DNA from: Opitutaceae bacterium
GTDB lineage: Bacteria; Verrucomicrobiota; Verrucomicrobiia; Opitutales; Opitutaceae
Assembly: GCA_025352845.1 (NCBI GenBank)
Contig: JANXSC010000017.1
Location: forward strand, 1-5,113
Direction of reading: 5' to 3'
Length of the DNA stretch: 5,113 nt
Position 1 is the first letter of the stretch; each line of letters opens with the position of its first letter. The position numbers were made by a program, and so were the translations under genes. Under the pieces are notes generated by a model. It saw only the letters and a program-made list of their open reading frames with translations, made no database searches and was not told where the DNA came from. Below are positions 1-5,113 of this stretch, piece by piece.

Positions 1-4
1 CACG

Positions 5-1153
5 ATGGTCGCCGCACCTCAGTCCACGCCACTCGTCCTCACCGGACGCAAGATCCTGATCGTGGATGATGATCGGCTGAATATCCGCATCTTGGGCGGG
101 ATACTTAAGAGCGATGGCTACGTGATAGGAGACGCGCCTTCGGGCGAACGCGCCCTCGAAGTTTATCCGGAATTCCGCCCCGACCTCGTCCTGCTGGATG
201 TCATGATGCCGGGAATCGACGGGCTCGAGACCTGCCGCCGGATTAAGCGCACTTACGGCGAGAAGAGTGCCCCGGTGATTTTTATCACGGCCAAGAGCGA
301 ATCCGACGATATTGTCGAGGGATTGCTCGCCGGTGGCGCTGACTATCTGCCGAAGCCCTTCAAGCCAAAAGAGGTTCTGGCCCGCATCCGCACCCACCTG
401 CAAAATCGGGCGATGGCGGAACAACAGGCCCTGCTCGTCGCCCAACTCAGCAAGGCCAACGCCGCGAAGAACCGCTTCCTCGGCATGGCGGCGCACGATT
501 TGCGCAACCCGCTCGCCTCGATCCGCGGGCTCGCGGAATTTCTGCGCGACGGTGTCGCCGGCCCGATGAATGCCGACCAACTCGATCTCGTGCAGACGAT
601 TCATGGGGCCAGTCAGGCGATGCTCGACATGGTCAACGAACTGCTCGACGTGGCCACCATCGAGTCGGGAGAGCTCAAACTTCACGTCGAGAAGCACAAC
701 CTCGGTGACCTCGTCGCAAAATCCGTCACGCTCACGAATATGGAGGCGGTGAAAAAATCCACCCATGTCGTTTTCGAGCCGTCGCCTTCACCCATCGTGC
801 CCATGATCGATCCGGCGAAAATGAAACAGGTGGTGGACAATCTGCTGAGCAACGCTGTGAAATATTCCCCGCCCGGTTCCACCGTCACCATCATCGTGAA
901 GGATGATCCCGCGACCAATGCCTGCACCCTCGCCGTGCGCGATCAGGGCCCGGGCATCCCGGACAGCGAGCGCGACAAACTCTTCAAGGACTTCGGGCGC
1001 CTGTCGGTGAAACCCACGGGCGGCGAAAAAAGCATTGGCCTCGGCCTCGCCATCTGCCGCAAGATCGTCGAAGCGCACCACGGCACAGTCTGCGCCGAAA
1101 ATCTGCCCGGCCTCGGCTGCGAATTCCGCGTCACCCTTCCCTATCCCCGATGA
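5..1153 (+). CDS. Soluble sensor histidine kinase with N-terminal receiver domain (REC-HisKA-HATPase_c)
   Basis: This 382-residue protein joins a receiver domain to a complete kinase core, the reverse of the usual hybrid-kinase order. The receiver (about 15-132) has acidic residues D21-D23, phospho-acceptor D65 in LVLLDVMMP, T95 and K117 (KPF). A short helical linker (about 133-158), possibly coiled coil, leads to the HisKA H-box with H164 in AAHDLRNPL. The ATPase domain shows the N-box (N279, N283), G1 box DQGPGIP (313-319), F327 and G2 box GLGL (345-348), so it should autophosphorylate. No membrane segment, signal peptide or PAS/GAF domain is seen, so it is probably cytoplasmic and its input may be phosphorylation of its own receiver. 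Its stop overlaps the next start as ATGA. The frame is open to the left edge with only 4 bases upstream, so the start could lie outside the window. Confidence 0.93.
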   Translation: MVAAPQSTPLVLTGRKILIVDDDRLNIRILGGILKSDGYVIGDAPSGERALEVYPEFRPDLVLLDVMMPGIDGLETCRRIKRTYGEKSAPVIFITAKSESDDIVEGLLAGGADYLPKPFKPKEVLARIRTHLQNRAMAEQQALLVAQLSKANAAKNRFLGMAAHDLRNPLASIRGLAEFLRDGVAGPMNADQLDLVQTIHGASQAMLDMVNELLDVATIESGELKLHVEKHNLGDLVAKSVTLTNMEAVKKSTHVVFEPSPSPIVPMIDPAKMKQVVDNLLSNAVKYSPPGSTVTIIVKDDPATNACTLAVRDQGPGIPDSERDKLFKDFGRLSVKPTGGEKSIGLGLAICRKIVEAHHGTVCAENLPGLGCEFRVTLPYPR

Positions 1154-1554
1154 AATTCACCGGTCCCGTTCTCCTCGTCGATGATGAGCCGCACATCCGA
1201 AAATACGTTTCGCTGATCCTGAAACAAATGGGCATCACGCAAATTTTCGAGGCCGGCAACGGCGAGGATGCCGTCGTCGCCTACCAGCGCGACAAACCGC
1301 GCCTCGTCCTGATGGACGTAAACATGCCGCGAATCGACGGCATCCAGGCGCTGCGCCAGCTAAAAGAAATCGATCCGGACTGCTGCGTAATCATGCTCAC
1401 CTCCCTGACAAACCGCGACACGATCCAGCAGGCGCTCGACCTGGGCGCCGAGAACTACATTCGCAAGGACACTCCCAAGGAAGAAATCGCCCGGGCCCTC
1501 TCCGAAACCATCGCCGAGTGCTTTGGCTCCGAAGACGCCCCCACCAACCCATGA
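1150..1554 (+). CDS. Single-domain CheY-like response regulator
   Basis: This 134-residue protein is essentially one receiver domain with no output domain. Residues D11-D12 form the acidic pocket, D56 in LVLMDVNMP is the phospho-acceptor, T84 (IMLTS) is the switch threonine, and K106 is the conserved lysine. K106 is followed by Asp rather than the usual Pro (RKDTP), a minor deviation. Such proteins either pass phosphate along a relay or bind a partner in a phosphorylation-dependent way. The start overlaps the kinase stop by 4 nt (ATGA) and no Shine-Dalgarno sequence is visible, so translation is probably coupled. The likely phosphodonor is the upstream kinase (H164), with the downstream Hpt protein as a possible next acceptor; these partnerships are inferred from gene order. 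Confidence 0.93.
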   Translation: MKFTGPVLLVDDEPHIRKYVSLILKQMGITQIFEAGNGEDAVVAYQRDKPRLVLMDVNMPRIDGIQALRQLKEIDPDCCVIMLTSLTNRDTIQQALDLGAENYIRKDTPKEEIARALSETIAECFGSEDAPTNP

Positions 1555-1748
1555 GCGCCGCCGCCGAATCCAACTCCCGCCCCCAACCCCGCCACCAAAT
1601 TGGCGAGGTGCGATACTCCCTGCCCGAAATGCTTGAGGAGCTGAAGGCCGAGCGCACCGCCTCCGGCTTTGCGATGGAGAAACTCGACCAGCACGAGATC
1701 GGAAAAATGTTCAAAGCCAAATCTCCCCGTGCCAAATCCAAAAAATAG
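1551..1748 (+). CDS. Small charged protein of unknown function (65 aa) between receiver and ATPase genes
   Basis: I do not recognise this family. The start chosen is the ATG at 1551, which overlaps the previous stop as ATGA like the preceding gene junction; an in-frame upstream TTG (1518) would lie inside the receiver gene. The product has a low-complexity, proline- and serine-containing N-terminus (about 1-18), a probably helical charged middle (about 22-54, containing LPEMLEELKAER and MEKLDQHEIGKMF), and a lysine-rich basic tail (about 55-65). No cysteine, membrane segment or signal peptide is present. The final codons are AAA AAA TAG, and the likely GTG start of the ATPase gene lies 20 nt before the end of this one. 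Position suggests an adaptor or regulator of the ATPase or the receiver, but that is inference. It appears real because of the two gene junctions and the protein-like composition, not because of homology. Confidence 0.7.
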   Translation: MSAAAESNSRPQPRHQIGEVRYSLPEMLEELKAERTASGFAMEKLDQHEIGKMFKAKSPRAKSKK

Positions 1749-3435
1749 CCCCTTTATCGAGCGGATCTGCAAGCTCCCGCACTTCGACTTCGCGCAGGAA
1801 GTGGAGGGCCTGCGCAACCGGCTCGGCGACGGCCCGCAGTTGCTGCAGGCCATCGTCGACGAGAAATACCTCACCAAGGACGAAGCCTGCCGCCAGTGGG
1901 CCGACATGCTCAACGTCGCCTACGTTGATCCGTTCGCTTCGATCATCACCGAGGAAGCCACCGCGAAAATCCCGGTGGAAGTGGCCAAGAAAGCCAAGGC
2001 CATCGGTCTCTACGTGCTCGACGGTGTGCTCACGGTCGCGATGGCCGATCCGGCGGATGCCGATCTCGCCCGGCGCCTCGGCCAGATCGCCCAGATGCCC
2101 GTGAGCCCCGTCTTTGCGCTCACCAAGGAAATCGAGGACGCCATTGCGATTCACTACTGTTCGGAGAAGGGCCTCGAGGAAAGCCTCGGCGACCTCGAGA
2201 ACTCCAGCCTCTTTGACCGGCCCGATATTGCGGGCGAAAAACTCGCGGCCCTCGCCGAGAACAACGCGCTCATCCAGGTCCTCGACGAGATTATTTTCTT
2301 CGCGCTGCGCGAGCGCGCGACGGACATCCACATCGAGGCCCACGAGACGCACTGCCGCATTCGCTTCCGCGTCGACGGGAACCTGCGCGACATCCTCACC
2401 TACTCGCGCAAACTCCACCGCGCGCTGCTCTCGCGTATCAAGATCCTCTGCAACCTCAACATCGCCGAGACGCGTTTCCCCCAGGATGGACGCTTCTCGA
2501 TGCCGCTCGGTAGCCAGAACGCCAACTTCCGCGTCTCAACTATCCCCTCTGCGTTCGGCGAGAAAGCCGTCATCCGCATCCTCACCTCGGCCGGGAAAAA
2601 AACGATGCTCACGCTCGACAAGATGATGATGTCGCAGTCGGTCCTGCAGCCCTTCCGGCGCCTGATCCAAAATCCGACCGGCATCGTCTTCGTGACTGGC
2701 CCCACTGGCTCCGGCAAAACCACGACCCTCTACGCCGCGCTCAACGAGATCAACACGCCGGTCCGCAACATCTCCACCATCGAGGATCCGATCGAAATCC
2801 AGCTGCCGGGCATCACGCAGAGCCAGGTCAACGCCAACATCGATCTGAAGTTTGCCACCGTCCTCCGTGCGCTCATGCGCCAGGATCCCGATGCGATTCT
2901 CGTCGGGGAAATCCGCGATCTCGAGACCGCGAAGATCGCCACCGAGGCCGCCCTCACCGGCCATATTGTTTTCGCCAGCCTGCACACCAACACCGCGCCG
3001 CAGGCCATCGTGCGGCTCGTGGAAATTGGCGTGCAGCCCTACATGGTCGCCCCGTCCGTCATCGGCGTGCTCTCGCAGCGCCTCGTCGCCCGGATCTGCG
3101 AAGCCTGCAAGGAGGCTTATTATCCGACGCGCGAAACGCTACAGCGTTACTTCCAAGATGAGGGCCTGACCGAGGTGCCGTTCTACCGCGGCCGCGGCTG
3201 TCCCGCCTGCCGCCACACCGGCTACAAGGGCCGCATCGCGTTTCACGAACTCGTGCTCATCACCGAGGAAATCCGCTCGCTCATCAGCGAAAACCGCAGC
3301 GCGCAGGAAATCTCCCGCGCCGCCGCCAAGATCGGCTACAAGCCGCTGCGCTACGACGGCCTGAAAGAAGTCCTCCTCGGCCTCACCACGATCGAGGAAA
3401 TCGAGCAAAACACCTCGTTCGAGTGGGCATCTTGA
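1729..3435 (+). CDS. gspE: GspE/PilB-family type II secretion / type IV pilus assembly ATPase
   Basis: This is a hexameric cytoplasmic ATPase that powers pilus or pseudopilus assembly. From the GTG at 1729 it is 568 residues, typical for the family. An MshEN/GspE N-domain occupies about 30-142 (LLQAIVDEKYLTKDEA and VAMADPADADL). The catalytic core has ATDIH (197-201), Walker A GPTGSGKT (324-331), an Asp box around STIEDPIE (349-356), Walker B with E394 in ILVGEIRD, and a His box ending ASLHT (H419). A zinc tetracysteine motif follows, C457/C460 and C491/C494. All key residues are intact. The start is uncertain: TTG 1669 is also in frame, as is GTG 1801, and the first ATG is at 1906, inside the N-domain. 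GTG 1729 fits the family best but lacks a Shine-Dalgarno sequence. T2SS GspE and pilus PilB cannot be separated here because no inner-membrane or pilin partner gene is present. Co-location with phosphorelay genes suggests regulated assembly. Confidence 0.93.
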   Translation: MPNPKNSPFIERICKLPHFDFAQEVEGLRNRLGDGPQLLQAIVDEKYLTKDEACRQWADMLNVAYVDPFASIITEEATAKIPVEVAKKAKAIGLYVLDGVLTVAMADPADADLARRLGQIAQMPVSPVFALTKEIEDAIAIHYCSEKGLEESLGDLENSSLFDRPDIAGEKLAALAENNALIQVLDEIIFFALRERATDIHIEAHETHCRIRFRVDGNLRDILTYSRKLHRALLSRIKILCNLNIAETRFPQDGRFSMPLGSQNANFRVSTIPSAFGEKAVIRILTSAGKKTMLTLDKMMMSQSVLQPFRRLIQNPTGIVFVTGPTGSGKTTTLYAALNEINTPVRNISTIEDPIEIQLPGITQSQVNANIDLKFATVLRALMRQDPDAILVGEIRDLETAKIATEAALTGHIVFASLHTNTAPQAIVRLVEIGVQPYMVAPSVIGVLSQRLVARICEACKEAYYPTRETLQRYFQDEGLTEVPFYRGRGCPACRHTGYKGRIAFHELVLITEEIRSLISENRSAQEISRAAAKIGYKPLRYDGLKEVLLGLTTIEEIEQNTSFEWAS

Positions 3436-3460
3436 GCCCTCAATCTCGCCGCCAACCGCC

Positions 3461-3820
3461 ATGGCTGAAGCCACGATCCTCGATCCCCACGCCATCGCCG
3501 AGCTGAGGTCACTGAACCCGGACGACAACGACGAGTTCCTCCGCGAGATCGCGGGCATCTTTCTCGACGACACGCCGCAACGCCTCGCCGAACTCGACCA
3601 GAGTCTGGCTGCGGGTGACGTGTCGAAATTCACGCGCGCCGCGCACAGCATCAAGGGCAGCTCGTCCAACCTCGGCGCCAGCGCCCTGCGCGCCGTCGCA
3701 GAAGATCTGGAGAACCGCGCGCACGCCGAGGGCCTCGGCGACGTGCGCGATCTCGTGGCGCAGCTGAAGGCCGAGTTCACCCGCACGCAGGCCGCTCTGG
3801 CCGCGCTCATCGCCAGATAG
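3461..3820 (+). CDS. Stand-alone Hpt (histidine phosphotransfer) domain protein
   Basis: This 119-residue, largely helical protein carries the Hpt signature AAHSIKGSSSNLGA, with H62 as the predicted phosphorylated histidine and K65/G66 in the usual following positions. Helices around 23-52 and 55-118 match the four-helix Hpt bundle, and almost no sequence lies outside the domain. Such proteins shuttle phosphate between receiver aspartates; they do not autophosphorylate. The candidate partners are the two receivers encoded upstream (D65 of the kinase protein and D56 of the single-domain regulator). It lies 25 nt after the ATPase stop, so it is probably the last gene of the operon. The ATG at 3461 has no purine-rich Shine-Dalgarno stretch before it. 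There is no clear intrinsic terminator after its TAG. Confidence 0.92.
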   Translation: MAEATILDPHAIAELRSLNPDDNDEFLREIAGIFLDDTPQRLAELDQSLAAGDVSKFTRAAHSIKGSSSNLGASALRAVAEDLENRAHAEGLGDVRDLVAQLKAEFTRTQAALAALIAR

Positions 3821-3961
3821 GTGCCGGCAGGGTTGCTGGATGACCGCACGGAGAGGGTTTTGCTCCGACTTGCCGGGCAGTGCGCTAGCCATCTCTCAAG
3901 AGCCAGGACCGACTCCGTAATCAAACCCAAAACCTGCCCGCCCACGCTCGCTCGGTTCGCC
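3821..3961. other. Convergent intergenic spacer without clear terminator
   Basis: This 141-bp gap separates the 3' ends of the Hpt gene (+) and the transposase gene (-). It contains weak hairpin potential only: CGGAG/CTCCG (3849-3853 with 3863-3867), and alternative pairings CCGGCA/TGCCGG (3824-3829 with 3871-3876) and CGCAC/GTGCG (3845-3849 with 3880-3884). None is followed by a T-run on either strand, so an intrinsic terminator cannot be called. No ORF with protein-like features was seen. Confidence 0.5.
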
Positions 3962-4930
3962 TCACGCTTTTCCGCGCTCCTGCCCGCCTCCGGCCAGTTT
4001 CCACCGCCGCACATACTGGCTCACGCTCGCCGGCTCGCCCATCGCGAGGCGTTGGGCGAGCCAACCGTTGGAGACCGAGGTGGTCGCCTTCATGGCGGCG
4101 GCGAGCCGCACTTTTTCGGGCGCGGATTTCTGGGCAGGCAGCGCGGCGAGGTTCACGCGCTGGCGCTTCGCATGCGTGCGCAAGGCATCCTCCCAAGTTT
4201 CTTCACGCAGTTGCCGGCGGGCTTCGGGGCCGCCGCCGAGGAGTTCGAGTCGCTCCGCCGAGTCGGCGGTCCGCACGAGTTGCTTTTTTAGGCCCGCCTT
4301 GAATTCCTCCGTGCCGACGGCCCAGCCGCGGCTCAGGCGCCCGAACTTCTCCTCGCGCCGTTTCCCATCTTCCTCCGCGAGCACGTCGAGATAGGCGAGG
4401 TAGCGCCGCCAGCCGGTCTTCGTGTCGGCCAGCCCGCCGCTCTCCGCGAGCACCTTCTCCGCCACGAGGCAGGCCGGCCGCCCGCGTTGCGCGAACCACC
4501 ACAGGCTGCTCCAGCGAAACTCCGCCGCCCGCGCCGCGCCCACCACGCGCGCCCGCACCGGATTGAGGTGGAGGTAGTGCGCGACCTGGGCGAGCGCGGG
4601 GCCGGGCTCGATGTGCAGCGCCTTGTAGCGGCCCTGAAACGGCCGGCCCGTCTCGCCACGAAACCGATTGAACCGCATCGCCCATGTCCCCTGCAGCCAC
4701 TTCATGCCCGCGCTCAGGTTCGGCTCCGGCGTCTCCACCGCGAGGTGAAAATGATTCCGCATGACGACAAACGCGTGCAGCCGCCACCCGAAGGCGGCGG
4801 CCGCCTCGAACAAACATTGCTCAAACGACTCCGCCGCGCCCTTCGGCTCGAACAGGTTTCGCCGATAGTTCCCGCGGTTGATGACGTGGTAGCACGCGCC
4901 GGGAAATTCGAGTCCCAGCTTGCGGGGCAT
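3962..4930 (-). CDS. REP-associated tyrosine transposase (RAYT, Y1/HUH family) with C-terminal extension
   Basis: This 322-residue protein carries a Y1_Tnp (IS200-like) domain over about 8-130: it opens with EFPGACYHVINRGNYRR, has the metal-binding HUH signature H60-F-H62 in RNHFHLAVE, and has presumptive catalytic Y119 in HYLHLNPVRAR. These enzymes nick single-stranded DNA; RAYTs act on chromosomal REP palindromes and are usually single-copy, domesticated relatives of IS200/IS605 transposases. It is about twice as long as a minimal Y1 protein. The extra C-terminal part is charged and ends in a helix-turn-helix-like stretch (about 273-311: LAAAMKATTSVSNGWLAQRL, then MGEPASVSQYV) that probably binds DNA. 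The start is ATG 4930 because the MPRK opening is typical of the family. The frame is open up to 5092, but that extension has unstructured composition and runs through a palindrome. No frameshift or missing catalytic residue is seen, so it should be active. It is convergent with the operon and probably transcribed separately. Confidence 0.92.
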   Translation of the reverse strand: MPRKLGLEFPGACYHVINRGNYRRNLFEPKGAAESFEQCLFEAAAAFGWRLHAFVVMRNHFHLAVETPEPNLSAGMKWLQGTWAMRFNRFRGETGRPFQGRYKALHIEPGPALAQVAHYLHLNPVRARVVGAARAAEFRWSSLWWFAQRGRPACLVAEKVLAESGGLADTKTGWRRYLAYLDVLAEEDGKRREEKFGRLSRGWAVGTEEFKAGLKKQLVRTADSAERLELLGGGPEARRQLREETWEDALRTHAKRQRVNLAALPAQKSAPEKVRLAAAMKATTSVSNGWLAQRLAMGEPASVSQYVRRWKLAGGGQERGKA

Positions 4931-5113
4931 GCGAGTGAGGAGGCGGGGCGGATTCCGTTCTGTCAAGAGTTCAGGGCCTGTTGCCCAAAGCCTGATTTTT
5001 CTCGGACCGTGCGCAGTGATTAGAAATCCGTTACGCCGCGCGCCGCGTGACGGAAATAAGTCCTGATGGCGCGAACGGGGTGTCCCTCGCACCGGATGAG
5101 TCGGCCAACGACC
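4931..5113. other. Apparently non-coding region upstream of the RAYT gene
   Basis: This stretch holds the 5' region of the transposase gene and runs to the window edge. On the - strand a perfect TTGACA hexamer lies at 4966-4961, but no TATAAT-like box follows at 16-18 bp (CCTCCT sits there), so a sigma-70 promoter is not established. A palindrome occupies 5027-5054. On the + strand TCAGG/CCTGA (4971-4975 with 4991-4995) precedes five Ts, a weak hairpin. No Shine-Dalgarno sequence is seen before ATG 4930. No convincing gene was found on either strand. Confidence 0.45.
5027..5054. repeat. Imperfect 28-bp palindrome upstream of the RAYT gene (candidate REP-like hairpin)
   Basis: Bases 5027-5036 pair with 5045-5054 (arms TCCGTTACGC and GCGTGACGGA on the + strand), with a single T-G wobble (5032/5049). 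This gives a 10-bp stem around the 8-nt GC-rich centre CGCGCGCC. Allowing one C-C mismatch (5037/5044), the symmetry continues to the centre. It lies about 100 bp before the transposase start. RAYT genes are commonly flanked by REP palindromes, which makes this a candidate substrate, but only one copy is visible and no adjacent GTAG-like guide tetranucleotide was identified. It could equally be an operator. Confidence 0.45.

Noticed and set aside
1711..2418. Antisense frame of 235 codons opposite the ATPase N-domain
   Set aside because: It mirrors the codons of the ATPase gene and has no recognisable motif or start context of its own.
3893..3902. Palindrome CTCTCAAGAG in the convergent spacer
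   Set aside because: The arms are 4 bp with a 2-nt centre, too short to form a stable hairpin, and no T-run follows.
3139..4014. Long antisense frame (291 codons) opposite the end of the ATPase gene, the Hpt gene and the spacer
   Set aside because: It lies over two genes with intact family motifs and its translation is rich in Ala, Ser and Arg with no domain signature. It is a by-product of high GC.
4961..4966. Perfect TTGACA (- strand), possible -35 box for the transposase gene
   Set aside because: No -10-like hexamer follows at 16-18 bp and the start codon is only about 30 nt away. It could be a chance match.
4971..5000. Possible + strand terminator: TCAGG/CCTGA arms followed by TTTTT
   Set aside because: The stem is only 5 bp with a 15-nt loop, and the nearest + strand gene ends more than 1.1 kb upstream.
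4487..5023. A + strand open frame of 178 codons opposite the transposase
   Set aside because: It covers the conserved catalytic domain in antisense and its product is Arg-, Pro- and Ala-rich without motifs.
4931..5092. In-frame N-terminal extension of the transposase to an upstream start at 5092
   Set aside because: The extra 54 residues do not resemble the family, whose proteins begin at the MPRK-type opening, and the stretch runs through the 5027-5054 palindrome.
3962..5113. Possible complete insertion sequence with terminal repeats
   Set aside because: No matching terminal inverted repeats or target duplications were found around the gene. RAYTs typically lack them and behave as single genes.

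Overview
The window is GC-rich and densely coding. It looks like chromosomal DNA from a member of the Verrucomicrobiota, most likely near the Opitutaceae. This placement rests on the style of the proteins, mainly the long REP-associated transposase opening MPRKLGLEFPGACYHVINRG, and on high GC; it is an inference. No rRNA or other marker gene is present to settle it.

Positions 5-3820 (+ strand) read as one tightly packed operon of five genes: (1) a soluble histidine kinase with an N-terminal receiver domain (5-1153); (2) a stand-alone CheY-like receiver (1150-1554), joined by an ATGA overlap; (3) a 65-residue charged protein of unknown function (1551-1748), joined by a second ATGA overlap; (4) a GspE/PilB-type secretion or pilus-assembly ATPase (about 1729-3435) whose likely GTG start lies inside gene 3; and (5) a stand-alone Hpt phosphotransfer protein (3461-3820), 25 nt downstream. 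The operon's promoter lies left of the window, and no convincing Shine-Dalgarno sequence precedes any start whose upstream region is visible. Translational coupling probably carries ribosomes through genes 1-4.

Together the operon holds every part of a His-Asp-His-Asp phosphorelay as separate modules: a kinase His, two receiver Asps and an Hpt His. No DNA-binding or enzymatic output domain is present. The only effector-like neighbours are the assembly ATPase and the 65-residue protein. The natural hypothesis, not proven by sequence, is that the relay controls pilus or type II secretion machinery by protein-protein contact rather than by transcription.

Positions 3821-3961 are a 141-bp convergent spacer with only weak hairpin potential. 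Positions 3962-4930 (- strand) encode an intact REP-associated tyrosine transposase (RAYT, HUH/Y1 family) with a long C-terminal extension ending in a helix-turn-helix-like segment. Its upstream region (4931-5113) appears non-coding and contains an imperfect 28-bp palindrome (5027-5054), a candidate REP-like hairpin.
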